A DNA stretch of 64,000 nucleotides from UBA5195 sp034432755 (GCA_034432755.1 DAOUBQ010000040.1:27684-91683), one strand, 5' to 3'. Shown: positions 24,824-33,886, numbered from the stretch's first letter. Numbers and translations: made by a program. The notes: generated by a model from the sequence alone, not told the origin.

Positions 24824-25510
24824 ATGGAAAAAACCGCTTTCCAACAATTCTTGCTCGGTGTTAAAGACGAACTGCCCATTCTGGTGGGGGTCGTTCCGTT
24901 TGGCATGATTTATGGGATTTTGGCTTTGAGTGCCGGGCTGAACCGGTTCGATGCGCAGGCCATGTCCGCTGTGATTTTCGCCGGGTCGTCGCAGTTCATG
25001 ATGGTGCAGTTGATTCGAGAATCTACGCCCTGGCTGGTGATTCTCATGACCGGATTCATTATCAACCTGCGGCACGCGCTCTACAGCGCGACGATTGCAC
25101 CCTGCATCAAGCACCTGCCCCGGCCTTGGAAGGCGCTGCTGGCCTACCTGCTGACCGACGAAGCCTTTGCCGTTGCCGCGCTCCATTACCAGCGTGAGGG
25201 GGTCACCCGCTTCAGCCACTGGTATTTCTTGGGCGCGGGGCTGGCGCTGTGGACTTCGTGGCAGGTTAGCACGGCGGTTGGTATTTTCCTGGGCGCGCAA
25301 GTGCCAGAAGCATGGGGACTGGATTTCACCCTGCCGCTCACCTTCATCGCACTGGTTGTGCCGGCGCTCAAAGATAAGGCCGGGGTGGCGACGGTCGTCA
25401 CTGCCAGCCTGGCCGCGCTCTTGTTTTTCGGTTTGCCTTACAAGTTGGGGTTGATTGGCGCATCCGCGCTCGCCATCGCCGTTGGAATGTGGGTGGAGGC
25501 GCGCCAATGA
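24824..25510 (+). CDS. azlC: AzlC family branched-chain amino acid exporter subunit
   Basis: A 228-residue protein with about seven hydrophobic segments. Typical boxes are GVVPFGMIYGILALSAGL, then VIFAGSSQFMMVQLI and INLRHALYSATIAP. AzlC is the large subunit that, with AzlD, exports branched-chain amino acids or azaleucine. The stop overlaps the azlD start by ATGA. A stable hairpin covers the expected ribosome-binding region. Confidence 0.92.
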   Translation: MEKTAFQQFLLGVKDELPILVGVVPFGMIYGILALSAGLNRFDAQAMSAVIFAGSSQFMMVQLIRESTPWLVILMTGFIINLRHALYSATIAPCIKHLPRPWKALLAYLLTDEAFAVAALHYQREGVTRFSHWYFLGAGLALWTSWQVSTAVGIFLGAQVPEAWGLDFTLPLTFIALVVPALKDKAGVATVVTASLAALLFFGLPYKLGLIGASALAIAVGMWVEARQ

Positions 25511-25812
25511 ATCTGTGGATTTTAATGACTGCGGTCGGCCTGTTGACTTTCCTGACCCGCCTGTCGTTTATCGCTCTGCTGGAGCGAATTCAACTGCCTG
25601 CCGCCTTCCAGCGCGCGCTGCGCTTTGTGCCGATTGCCGTCTTGAGCGCTATTATTGCGCCAGAAATTGGCTACCTGGACAATGCGCTTTTTCTCTCACC
25701 CCAAAACCCGCGTCTGTGGGCAGGTATCGCCGCAACCCTGGTGGCCTATTACACTAAAAACGTGGTTTGGACGATTGTGGCCGGGATGGCCGTTTTTTGG
25801 CTTTTGCAGTAA
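25507..25812 (+). CDS. azlD: AzlD family protein
   Basis: A 101-residue protein with three or four hydrophobic segments: LWILMTAVGLLTFLTRLSFI, then FVPIAVLSAIIAPEI and VVWTIVAGMAVFWLL. It is the small partner of AzlC in branched-chain amino acid export. The ATGA overlap with azlC fixes the start. The next gene converges, separated by a 19-base hairpin. Confidence 0.92.
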   Translation: MNLWILMTAVGLLTFLTRLSFIALLERIQLPAAFQRALRFVPIAVLSAIIAPEIGYLDNALFLSPQNPRLWAGIAATLVAYYTKNVVWTIVAGMAVFWLLQ

Positions 25813-25831
25813 GACAAGATAATATCTCGTC
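25813..25831. repeat. hairpin between azlD and cyclase stop codons (GTAG type)
   Basis: GACAAGATA (25813-25821) pairs with TATCTCGTC (25823-25831) with one mismatch or wobble. It fills the gap between two convergent stop codons, and the bottom-strand GTAGGACGAGAT carries the TAG of the cyclase gene. It may act as a bidirectional terminator. Confidence 0.55.
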
Positions 25832-27538
25832 CTACTTCAATCCCAATACTTCATAGACGGGGATGGCTTCGCGCTTGCCTTTGACGGTCATCGGCTCCAT
25901 TTGCAGCACGTTAATTTGGTCTTTCACCCGCTCGTAGGCGGTTTGGCTGATGACAATCTGGTTTTTGCCGGCGTTTTCTTGTAAACGTTTGGTGGTGTTA
26001 ACGCTATCGCCAATGGCTGTGTATTCCAGGCGTTTTTCCGTGCCTATCAGGCCCAACACCGCGTCACCATAGTGGATTCCAACCCCAAAGGCCAGGTGGG
26101 CTTCGGGCGGCAGGGCGGCGTGCAATTCAGCAATGCGTTCACGGAGTTTGAGCGCGGCACGCACGGCCCGCAGGGTGTGGTCGGGTTGGGGAATGGGAGC
26201 GTTGAACCAGGCCATCACCGCATCGCCCAGGAATTTATCGATGGTGCCTTCTTCATCAAGCACGCATTCGGCCCCGGCTGCCAGGTAACGATTCAAGACT
26301 GAGACCAGTTGCTCCGGCGAGAGCGTTTCGCTGAAACTGGTAAACCCGCGAATATCGGCGAACAGGACGGTGATGTCGGTGCGTTTGCCGCCTAGCTCCA
26401 GGCTGTTTGGGTTGAGTTGCTCGATGACCGCTGGTGAGACCATGCGCTCAAATAACTTGCGCTGGGCTTCAAGACGTTTGCGTTCGGTCAGGTCATCCAA
26501 AACAATCGCAATTCCCTGCGTAGTTTGGTCGGCATCCTTGAGCGGGGACAGGTTGAAACGCCAATTAACCGGGCCGCGCTGCGGCAGGATGTGGCTGATT
26601 TCGAAATCGGCGATGGGCGTGTCGGTATTGCGGACAGAGGCTACCTGCGGGATGAGGTCATTTGCGATGGATGGCAGAATATCGTCAATTTTGCGTCCTA
26701 AAATTTGGGGAATGGTTTGCCCCAGGATGCTTTCGGCGGCGCGGTTGCACAGGATGATCTTGTCTTCGATATCTGCTGTAATCACTCCGCTGGCGATGGA
26801 TGCGAAGATGTTGTCCATCATATTCTTTAATTCGGTCACTTCGGCCAGGGTGCGGCGCAGCGATGCGAACAGACGGGCGTTGTCAATGGCAATTGCAGCC
26901 TGGTTAGCAAACACGCCCAACAAGTCGCGCTCCGATTCGGTAAAAATTCCGCTGCGGATGCGGTTATCGGTGTAGATGACGCCAATCAGGTCGTTTTTGA
27001 CCTTGAGCGGGACGCACAAAATGGAGCGCAGGTTGAAGGCGATGATGCTTTCTTGCCCGCCAAAGCGCGGGTCTTCCTGGGCATTGGTGGTCAGGATGGC
27101 TTCGCCGGTCTCGATGACGCGCTGGATGACGGTGCGGCTGACGGCGTATTCGCTCTCGTTGAGCGATTCCTGTTCCCAGTTGCGGGCAATACGGGTAGTC
27201 ATGTGACCCGAATCGTCGCGCAGCATCAGGAATCCGCGCTCGGCTTCGGTCAATTTGATAATGTTATCCATCACAATTCGCAGCACCTGGTCAAGTTCGA
27301 GCGAGGAGTTGACGACCTGCCCAATTTCGGTGAGGGCCAGCAGGTTCTTGCGCTCTTCGGTGAAGGCGGCGACCTCTTGCGACACGCGGTAAAGGCGGCT
27401 TTCGAGGTGAGAAAGTTCCTCCAGGGTGGTGGGAGGCAGGCTGCTGCGTATCGGTAGGACCGAGGAACGAATTTTCCCGGCGACCTGGCTGAGTGCTTTG
27501 ATTTGTAAATCTACGCTGATGGGAGTCGATTCGTTCAT
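25832..27538 (-). CDS. GAF-PAS-adenylate/guanylate cyclase
   Basis: A 568-residue soluble signalling enzyme. Domains in order: short coiled N-terminus; GAF (about 60-215, LTEIGQVVNSSLELDQVLR start); PAS (about 235-345); class III nucleotide cyclase (about 385-555). The cyclase has the first metal aspartate in VLFADIRGFTSFSE, the second in FLGDAVMAWF, and a GIHYGDAVLGLIG segment; EYTAIGDSVNTTKRLQ carries the transition-state Asn. The substrate (ATP or GTP) is not certain. It overlaps the transglutaminase gene upstream by ATGA. Confidence 0.9.
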   Translation of the reverse strand: MNESTPISVDLQIKALSQVAGKIRSSVLPIRSSLPPTTLEELSHLESRLYRVSQEVAAFTEERKNLLALTEIGQVVNSSLELDQVLRIVMDNIIKLTEAERGFLMLRDDSGHMTTRIARNWEQESLNESEYAVSRTVIQRVIETGEAILTTNAQEDPRFGGQESIIAFNLRSILCVPLKVKNDLIGVIYTDNRIRSGIFTESERDLLGVFANQAAIAIDNARLFASLRRTLAEVTELKNMMDNIFASIASGVITADIEDKIILCNRAAESILGQTIPQILGRKIDDILPSIANDLIPQVASVRNTDTPIADFEISHILPQRGPVNWRFNLSPLKDADQTTQGIAIVLDDLTERKRLEAQRKLFERMVSPAVIEQLNPNSLELGGKRTDITVLFADIRGFTSFSETLSPEQLVSVLNRYLAAGAECVLDEEGTIDKFLGDAVMAWFNAPIPQPDHTLRAVRAALKLRERIAELHAALPPEAHLAFGVGIHYGDAVLGLIGTEKRLEYTAIGDSVNTTKRLQENAGKNQIVISQTAYERVKDQINVLQMEPMTVKGKREAIPVYEVLGLK

Positions 27539-29862
27539 AATTGCTGTTCTCCATTGATAAAACTTCGCCGCGCAAGTGCGCGCAGGGTTTGGAAACGTAC
27601 CAACCAGGCGGCGCGCATCGCGGCTGCCGGGTTGGCTGGTTCAGGGGTATAGAGTGTCTTTTCGTGCGCGGCAATCAGGGTATTGATTGCTTCCGATGAA
27701 TTCGGGAGGAATTCTTTGAGCAAAGCGGCCCTTTCGAGCGCGGTCGCATCCGGCGGCTGTGGTTTGCCCAGCCAGGCCAGAGATTGGTTGATGGCATGGA
27801 AAGCGCGTTCAACGGCGGTCACTTCGCTCCATCTTACCCAATTTTCCAGCCAACGCGGCGTGTTAAGATGATAGCGAAGATAGATGTTTTTGATGGCAAG
27901 CGGTATTTTTTGTGAAATATGTGATTTCTGCTCTAACCGCCAGATGAGAATTGCCATGCCTGATACAATGACTATCAAAATTATAAACCACAGCCATTCG
28001 AATGGAAATATCATTACCGGAGTGGGGTGAACGGTTTGCGTGGCCGCAGGATTGACAGGCAATTCGGCGTCTTCGAGCGGGGGGCGATTGTCCGCGTCTC
28101 GCAGGCGCAACAGTTCTTCATCTTCTACTGTTTGTTCTTCGCCGCTCGGTCTGTAGATAACGTCCAAACTCGCCGTGGGTTCGAATTCGACCCAGCCAAT
28201 GCCAGCGAAATAGGCTTCGGGCCAGGCATGGGCGTCTTTGGCCTTAACCTGGTAGTAGCCGCCCGATTGGTATTCGCCGGGGGCGTAGCCTGCCACCATG
28301 CGGGCCGGGATGCCCGTTGCGCGCAATAAAAGCACCTCAGCGCTGGCATAGTAATTGCAAAAACCGCTTTTCCAAGTGAACAGGAACCACTCTATTGGGT
28401 CTGTTCCAACCGGCGGCGGGGGAACTTCCAGGTTGTATTCTATTTCAGCGCGCAGGTAGCGGGTAATGGCGGTGGCTTTGTCAAAATTGTTGTCATACTC
28501 CCGGGTCAGACGGTCTGCCAGGCGGTGGATAGAATCTGGAAGGTCGTCGGGCAATTGCAGGTAACGTTTGACGACCCAGTCCGGATAGGATTCGGGGGCA
28601 GCGCGCATGTCTTTGACGGTGGGGGCTAACAGCATCGCGCGCACCTGGTACTGGTCACCGTTTAAGATCAGCGTTGAAGCTGACCAGCTCAACAGGTCGT
28701 AAGCATCCTCCGGGAGCGGATTAATCTGGATGGCGCCTGAGCGGCTCAACCAGAGCGGGTAACCCGGCGTCGCCAGCAGCGAGGAGGGGCTTGTCTGCCA
28801 GTTGAAGATGAATTCAAGTTGCCTGTCGGCTGAAATCGAGGCAGTGATGGGCGCCTCGTTTTCAGGGGAAAACGGGATGGTTTTGCTTTCAGAGACCGAC
28901 CAGCGTCCATTTTGGTATGTGTCATAGACGCGCACGCGCCAGTAAAGCCGGGTGGTGGTAAGTTCAGATGGCCTGACTCTGAAAACTTCCGTATCCCCCT
29001 GCTGAGCGCTCTGCCCCAGGTTCATCGTGTTTCCATAGAGTTCGCCAGAGACGACCGCCACGCCGCCTTGCAGGGAGGCGAGCAGGTCATCAAGGCGGTT
29101 GCGTGTTTTTTCGAAAGGCTGGTTTACTTCTTTCCAGATGCGCGCCACCGCCGGGATGGCTGCTGCCGGGGTGGGCGCCGACCAGGCCAGCAGGATGGTC
29201 AGCAGGGCTGAAATTGCCAGGCCGCGCGCCATGTCGAAGACCGGCTCGTCTCCGGCGAAAATATGCTTCTCTTGCCACCGTTTTCGGTTTTCGATGAAGT
29301 TCAACCGCCCCATCAGCAAAATTGCCAGCAGGAAGAAAAACCCCACTATCCAGATTCGGCGGGTCTGATAAGAGTCATAATATTGCACGACTAGCAGAGG
29401 TAACATGGCCGGGATGAGGGTGGCAGACGCGCTGGAATACCGCATGGCCTGGTAGCCGCTGAACAGGCCGATGGCCCAAAACAGGATGCACATCAGGGCC
29501 ACGAAGAACAGTGAATCTGTGACCGGTTCGCCGCGCCAAACAGAAACATTCGCGGCGGCCAATCGGCCTGTCAGGCTGGCCCATTGTCCGATGACGGTAT
29601 TTTCGCTCTGGATTAATTTGCCTAGTATCCAGGGGAGTATCATGAGGCTGTAACCGGCCACCAGCCAGCGCAAGGGGGCTTTTTGGAATTTACTGAAACC
29701 GAGCAATAATCCCAACAGGGTTGCCAGTACGGAGGCGCCCTCCACGCTCCACAAACCGGGGGTCCAAGCGGTCATTGATAATCGCGCTGCCGACATATAA
29801 ACCAGCAGGATCACCAGCGCGGCAACAGGCCAATCCCAGACACGAACATTGTTTGTTTTCAT
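27535..29862 (-). CDS. transmembrane transglutaminase-like protein (TgpA/DUF3488-like)
   Basis: A 775-residue protein with about six N-terminal membrane helices (12-215), an extracytoplasmic beta-rich domain, a transglutaminase-like core (about 450-570) and a final membrane helix near 640. The catalytic cysteine is in WKSGFCNYYASAEV, the histidine in AKDAHAWPEAYF, and the aspartate position is around EFEPTAS. Homologues act on cell-surface proteins. I use the ATG at 29862 rather than the preceding GTG. It is coupled by ATGA to the cyclase gene, an unusual pairing. Confidence 0.85.
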   Translation of the reverse strand: MKTNNVRVWDWPVAALVILLVYMSAARLSMTAWTPGLWSVEGASVLATLLGLLLGFSKFQKAPLRWLVAGYSLMILPWILGKLIQSENTVIGQWASLTGRLAAANVSVWRGEPVTDSLFFVALMCILFWAIGLFSGYQAMRYSSASATLIPAMLPLLVVQYYDSYQTRRIWIVGFFFLLAILLMGRLNFIENRKRWQEKHIFAGDEPVFDMARGLAISALLTILLAWSAPTPAAAIPAVARIWKEVNQPFEKTRNRLDDLLASLQGGVAVVSGELYGNTMNLGQSAQQGDTEVFRVRPSELTTTRLYWRVRVYDTYQNGRWSVSESKTIPFSPENEAPITASISADRQLEFIFNWQTSPSSLLATPGYPLWLSRSGAIQINPLPEDAYDLLSWSASTLILNGDQYQVRAMLLAPTVKDMRAAPESYPDWVVKRYLQLPDDLPDSIHRLADRLTREYDNNFDKATAITRYLRAEIEYNLEVPPPPVGTDPIEWFLFTWKSGFCNYYASAEVLLLRATGIPARMVAGYAPGEYQSGGYYQVKAKDAHAWPEAYFAGIGWVEFEPTASLDVIYRPSGEEQTVEDEELLRLRDADNRPPLEDAELPVNPAATQTVHPTPVMIFPFEWLWFIILIVIVSGMAILIWRLEQKSHISQKIPLAIKNIYLRYHLNTPRWLENWVRWSEVTAVERAFHAINQSLAWLGKPQPPDATALERAALLKEFLPNSSEAINTLIAAHEKTLYTPEPANPAAAMRAAWLVRFQTLRALARRSFINGEQQL

Positions 29863-29947
29863 CACTACCGAGTGTACAATATTGGAGGTGGTCTCGTCAA
29901 TTCAATTCAATTCAAATCAAAAATTCAGAGTTATCAGGAGGTACGTT

Positions 29948-30937
29948 ATGAATGCAATCATTCAGGCCGGAATCGCGTTTGCCCTGTGGTTTCAGGGGCT
30001 AGGAGGATGGCTTGAAGCCCCCATGAAAGGGTTCACCTTTCTTGGTTCGGAAGAGTTTTTTCTGTTGGGTTTGCCTGTTATTTACTGGTGTATTGATGCC
30101 AGGGTAGGGCTTCGAATGGGGGTTATCCTGCTGTTCAACGGCCTGTTGAACAGCGTTTTGAAGCTGGCCTTTTTTGGGCCGCGCCCGTATTGGGTGAATC
30201 AGCAGGTGAAAGCCCTGGTGTCTGAAACTTCGTTTGGTGTTCCTTCGGGTCATGCGCAAATTGCCACTGGCCTGTGGGGGATGCTGGCTTGGCATGTCAG
30301 GCGTCCATGGGTGTGGGCGGCGGCAGTTTTCCTTATCTTGATGATTGGGCTTTCGCGCCTTTACCTGGGAGTTCACTTCTTGCATGATGTCTTACTGGGT
30401 TGGTTGTTGGGCGCGCTGGTGCTGTGGGTGGTGTTGCGGCAGTGGGACTCGACTGCTGCCTGGGCGCAAACCAAATCAACTGGTCAACAGGTTGGGCTGG
30501 CGTTCCTGCTCTCTGTGCTTATGCTGATTGCCGGCGCGATTGCGTTTGGCGCGGCGCGCAACATCCCCCTGCCGCCTGAATGGACGGCCAACGCCCTGGC
30601 TGCCGGGGCGCATGAAGTGCCTGCCCCAATCACGCTCAACAGCGTGGTCACTTCTGCTGCTACGCTGTTTGGCCTGCTGGCCGGCCTGGCCTGGATGCAG
30701 CCCCGGGGTGGTTTTCAGGCGGGCGGGACGTTGAATCAGCGTATCCTTCGTTTCGTGGTTGGGCTGGTTGGCGTGGCTATCCTATGGTATGGGTTGGGCG
30801 CTATCTTTCCACGCGGCGAAGAGATGGTTGCCTATGTGCTGCGCTACTTGCGTTATACTCTGGTCGGTGGATGGATAAGCGCCGGCGGCCCCTGGGTTTT
30901 TATCCGGTTGGGGCTGGCAAATCCGGATAACCGATAA
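29948..30937 (+). CDS. PAP2 superfamily membrane phosphatase
   Basis: A 329-residue membrane protein. The three phosphatase motifs are FFGPRPYW (from KxxxxxxRP), PSGHAQ (the SGH core) and SRLYLGVHFLHDVL (from SRxxxxxHxxxD). This half has about six helices; the C-terminal 130 residues add four more hydrophobic segments with no known function. It probably dephosphorylates undecaprenyl pyrophosphate or phosphatidate. AGGAGG at 29937-29942 fixes the ATG at 29948. Three TCAAT repeats lie in the leader (about 29896-29915). Confidence 0.9.
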   Translation: MNAIIQAGIAFALWFQGLGGWLEAPMKGFTFLGSEEFFLLGLPVIYWCIDARVGLRMGVILLFNGLLNSVLKLAFFGPRPYWVNQQVKALVSETSFGVPSGHAQIATGLWGMLAWHVRRPWVWAAAVFLILMIGLSRLYLGVHFLHDVLLGWLLGALVLWVVLRQWDSTAAWAQTKSTGQQVGLAFLLSVLMLIAGAIAFGAARNIPLPPEWTANALAAGAHEVPAPITLNSVVTSAATLFGLLAGLAWMQPRGGFQAGGTLNQRILRFVVGLVGVAILWYGLGAIFPRGEEMVAYVLRYLRYTLVGGWISAGGPWVFIRLGLANPDNR

Positions 30938-30946
30938 AGTGAGCTT

Positions 30947-30970
30947 CCCTTAAATTTTTAAGGGGTATTT
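30947..30970 (+). terminator. rho-independent terminator after the PAP2 gene
   Basis: CCCTTAAA (30947-30954) pairs with TTTAAGGG (30957-30964), followed by GTATTTTT. The stem is AT-rich with a tiny loop. It lies ten bases after the PAP2 stop codon. Confidence 0.6.
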
Positions 30971-31021
30971 TTCCTTTGTGACCTTTGTGTTTGAAAAGGG
31001 TTTTCTTACTCATGAAAACAG

Positions 31022-31051
31022 ACGGCGACCGCCAGAGATGGTGGCCGCCGT
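31022..31051. terminator. strong hairpin with T-rich flanks between PAP2 and maeB
   Basis: ACGGCGACCGCC (31022-31033) pairs with GGTGGCCGCCGT (31040-31051) across AGAGAT with few mismatches, followed by TTTTGG on the top strand and a T-rich stretch on the bottom strand. It can terminate readthrough in both directions. Confidence 0.65.
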
Positions 31052-31069
31052 TTTGGATTACCGCCAAGT

Positions 31070-31097
31070 GTAGGGGCGAAATAGGATTTTGCCCCAC
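31070..31097. repeat. GTAG-type hairpin downstream of maeB
   Basis: GGGGCGAAAT (31073-31082) pairs with ATTTTGCCCC (31086-31095) with one G-T pair. The element opens GTAGGGGCG and contains the AGGAT core shared with other hairpins of this group. It lies 30 bases after the maeB stop codon. Confidence 0.5.
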
Positions 31098-31126
31098 TTT
31101 TGGACAGCCCCTTGTTGTTTTGGAAC

Positions 31127-33394
31127 TTACTTGCGGCTCATGGCATCCATGACTGCCACGGCAGCCACTTGCACGATGTCGTTGACTTCATCACCGGTTT
31201 GCAGTACATGAATGGGAGCGCCCACGCCGAGCAGGATGGGACCGATGGCTTTGGCATTGCCCAGGCGGGCCAAGAGTTTGTAGGCAATGTTGGCGCTTTC
31301 AAGCGAGGGGAAGACCAGCACATTGGCATCTTTCACCGTGCTAAAGGGGAAGCGATTTTCGATGATGTCGGCCACGACGGCGGTATCGGCCTGCATCTCA
31401 CCGTCGAACACGAAATCGGAGCAGCGGGTTTTGGTCAATTCCAGAGCTTTGCGTACTTTAGTCGTAAGTGGGTGTGGGGTAGAACCAAAGTTGGAAAAGG
31501 ACAGGAAGGCCACGCGCGGCTCGATTTCTAATTGGCGGGCAAAATTGGCGGCCAGGCAGGCAATTTGCGCCAGGTCTTCGGGAGATGGGTCAATATTGAC
31601 GGTGGCGTCGGTGAACAGGTAGGTCTTGTCGCCAACGACCATGATGTAAACCCCCGCCGCGCAGGTAATTCCGGGGGCAGTGTGGTGGATTTGCAGCGCA
31701 GGGCGGATGACTTCGGGGTATTCATAGGTCAGGCCAGATATAAAGGCATCGGCGTCCCCCATCTTAACCATCATTGGGCCGAGGATGTTTGGCTCGGTTA
31801 TGCGCTTGCGGGCTTGGGACAGGGTTAATCCTTTACGTTGGCGTAGTTCGTAATAGGCTTGGGTGTATTTGTCCTGTTTTTCCAGGCGGGCGGGGTCAAC
31901 CACTTCTGGTGTGAAATGCAGGTTGAGCAGTTTAATTTTTTCGTGGATGATGTCGGGCCGGCCAATCAGGATGGGGTGGGCAATGCCTTCCTCCACCACC
32001 TGAGCGGCAGCGCGAATGATTTTGGTCTCCTCGCCCTCGCCAAAGACCAGACGTTTGCGAGCCTTGCTGGCGCGCGCTTTGTTCATGATGAAGTAGCGCA
32101 CGCGCTGTCCCATGCCCTGGCGGAAGGCCAGTTGTTCGCGGTATTCGTCCAGGTCAATTTTCCTGCGTGCCGCGCCGGTTTCTATGGCAGCTTGGGCCAC
32201 GGCTGGCGCCTCCCAGAGCAGCACGCGCGGGTCGAGTGGTTTGGGGATGATGTATTCCTCGCCAAATTTCATGCTCTCGACGCCGTAGGCGCGCAGGACG
32301 GAATCGGGAACGTCTTCTTTGGTCAGTTTGTAAAGCGCTTGTGAGGCCGCGAATTTCATTTCCTCATTGATGGCCCTGGCGCGCACATCCAGCGCGCCGC
32401 GGAAGATGAAGGGAAAGCCCAGCACGTTGTTGACCTGGTTGGGGTAATCGGAGCGCCCAGTGGCAACAATCGAATCGGGGCGGGTCTCTTTGGCTAACTC
32501 GTAGCGAATTTCTGGGTCTGGGTTTGCCATGGCAAAGATAATTGGGCGTTCGGCCATGGTTTTGACCATTTCGGGGGTTAGCACATTGGCCACCGAAAGC
32601 CCGTAGAAGACATCCGCGCCGCGAATGGCATCGGCCAGGGTGCGGTGTCCCTTGTCTTCTACGGCCAGCCTGTCTTTGTACTTGTTCATTCCCTCGGCGC
32701 GGCCTTTGTAGACTACGCCTTTGCTGTCGCACAGCATGATGTTCTCACGCTTCACTCCCCAGCGGATGGCGAGTTCGGCGCAAGAAATGGCTGAAGCACC
32801 CGCTCCGGAAATGACGATGCGAATCTCTTCGTGTTTTTTGCCGACCAGTTCTAGCGCGCTTGCCAGCCCGGCAGACGAGATAATGGCCGTGCCGTGCTGG
32901 TCATCGTGGAAGACCGGAATATCGAGCATCCCCTTCAGGGTTTCTTCGATGTAGAAACATTCAGGGGCTTTGATGTCTTCGAGGTTGATTCCGCCAAAGG
33001 TGGGGGCAATGGCCGCCACGACCCGGATGATTTCCTCGGGGTCGTGGGAGTTGACCTCAATGTCGAATACGTCTACATCCGCGAATTTCTTGAATAAAAC
33101 GCCTTTGCCTTCCATGACCGGCTTGCTGGCCAGGGCGCCCCGGTCTCCCAGGCCGAGAATGGCGGTGCCATTGGAGATGACGGCCACCAGGTTGCCTTTG
33201 GATGTGTACTCGTAGGCCAGGTCGAGGTCTTTTTCAATTTCAAGCACCGGGTGTGCCACGCCTGGCGAATAGGCCAGGCTCAAATCGCGCTGGGTGTCCA
33301 TTGGTTTGGTAGGAACGATTGCAACTTTTCCTGGCTTGCCCTTTAGCCGGTGATACTCCAGGGCATCTTCGCGCGTGACAGTCAATTTAGCCAT
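31127..33394 (-). CDS. maeB: NADP-dependent malic enzyme with C-terminal Pta-like domain
   Basis: A 755-residue MaeB-type enzyme. Residues 1-425 are the malic enzyme: tyrosine and lysine region around YSPGVAHPV, metal-binding stretch FHDDQHGTAI, NADP Rossmann motif VISGAGASAIS. Residues 430-755 form a phosphotransacetylase-like domain (KRLVFGEGEETKIIRAA, ending LQTGDEVNDIVQVAAVAVMD), usually regulatory and acetyl-CoA sensing. It decarboxylates malate to pyruvate with NADPH. The second of two nearby ATG codons is preferred because AGGAGG lies six bases before it and directly abuts the first. Confidence 0.93.
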   Translation of the reverse strand: MAKLTVTREDALEYHRLKGKPGKVAIVPTKPMDTQRDLSLAYSPGVAHPVLEIEKDLDLAYEYTSKGNLVAVISNGTAILGLGDRGALASKPVMEGKGVLFKKFADVDVFDIEVNSHDPEEIIRVVAAIAPTFGGINLEDIKAPECFYIEETLKGMLDIPVFHDDQHGTAIISSAGLASALELVGKKHEEIRIVISGAGASAISCAELAIRWGVKRENIMLCDSKGVVYKGRAEGMNKYKDRLAVEDKGHRTLADAIRGADVFYGLSVANVLTPEMVKTMAERPIIFAMANPDPEIRYELAKETRPDSIVATGRSDYPNQVNNVLGFPFIFRGALDVRARAINEEMKFAASQALYKLTKEDVPDSVLRAYGVESMKFGEEYIIPKPLDPRVLLWEAPAVAQAAIETGAARRKIDLDEYREQLAFRQGMGQRVRYFIMNKARASKARKRLVFGEGEETKIIRAAAQVVEEGIAHPILIGRPDIIHEKIKLLNLHFTPEVVDPARLEKQDKYTQAYYELRQRKGLTLSQARKRITEPNILGPMMVKMGDADAFISGLTYEYPEVIRPALQIHHTAPGITCAAGVYIMVVGDKTYLFTDATVNIDPSPEDLAQIACLAANFARQLEIEPRVAFLSFSNFGSTPHPLTTKVRKALELTKTRCSDFVFDGEMQADTAVVADIIENRFPFSTVKDANVLVFPSLESANIAYKLLARLGNAKAIGPILLGVGAPIHVLQTGDEVNDIVQVAAVAVMDAMSRK

Positions 33395-33556
33395 CAACAT
33401 CCTCCTTCAGGTTTGGGATACTATGATTATGGCACAAATTTTGCTTGGAAAGAAGTCCTTTTGTCATCAATGTTGCGATTCTTTCCAGTATTTTCTGCAA
33501 TCAATTTGTATTTGAAAATGTGTGCAAAAAAGATGGTAATTTGTTAACATTGCAAG

Positions 33557-33562
33557 TATAAT
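33557..33562 (+). promoter_or_regulatory. TATAAT -10 box in the maeB-recX gap
   Basis: A consensus TATAAT lies in an AT-rich stretch, with no good -35 hexamer at 16-18 bases. A transcript would start near 33569, more than 300 bases before recX and just before the 5' arm of the candidate structured RNA. Confidence 0.5.
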
Positions 33563-33568
33563 TATTAA

Positions 33569-33767
33569 GACTTGTTAATTCGAGCGCCGCCTGGTGATTT
33601 GCGGCCACGTTGTCTGTAATGTACTACCCTGGATAGGATATAGGTCTGCCCGCTCCAAACTTGCGGGTGTTTCAGAAGTCAACCCTTCCATTTGTTTTTG
33701 TTTGTCGCAGGATGGGACGATATTCGAGGAACTGATTTTATAAAATAACTGTCGATGGGGTGGCGTT
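33569..33767 (+). ncRNA. candidate structured small RNA, about 190-200 nt (6S-like architecture)
   Basis: No coding frame fills this part of the 490-base gap. AGCGCCGCC (33583-33591) pairs over nine positions with GGTGGCGTT (33759-33767), giving a closing stem around an internal segment of about 165 nt. A terminal hairpin GCCCGC/GCGGGT spans 33648-33668. The 5' arm can instead fold locally as GCCGC/GCGGC (33586-33605). A closing stem, central open region, terminal hairpin, and a total length near 190 resemble 6S RNA, but I see no diagnostic primary motif. RNase P and SRP RNA signatures are absent. Confidence 0.3.
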
Positions 33768-33787
33768 GTCCACTCGTCTCAGTGTAT

Positions 33788-33877
33788 CTTTTCCCTCTCA
33801 ATTGCGTTGAGTGTGAAAAGGCATCCCTCCGGGTATATTCTCGCAACCGTGGCTTGCCGCAGGCAGGTTGACGGTTG
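33788..33877 (+). promoter_or_regulatory. two hairpins in the recX leader
   Basis: CTTTTC-ccCTCAA and TTGAG-tgt-GAAAAG form a stem at 33788-33820. CAACCGT (33844-33850) pairs with ACGGTTG (33871-33877), enclosing a second short stem. The second ends nine bases before the recX ATG and may mask its ribosome-binding region. Confidence 0.4.
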
Positions 33878-33886
33878 TGTGTTTTA

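Noticed and set aside
25832..27538. GGDEF-type diguanylate cyclase
   Set aside because: The catalytic domain has class III nucleotide cyclase motifs (FADIRGFTSFSE, GDAVMAWF) and no GGDEF.
11900..28220. tRNA-like GGTTCGATTCC words at about 11915 and 28180
   Set aside because: They are in conserved coding sequence and no acceptor stem or anticodon arm can be formed around them.
33569..33767. RNase P RNA, SRP RNA or tmRNA in the maeB-recX gap
   Set aside because: No GAGGAAAGUCC-type RNase P box, no GGAAGCAGCC SRP loop, and no tRNA-like ends were seen.
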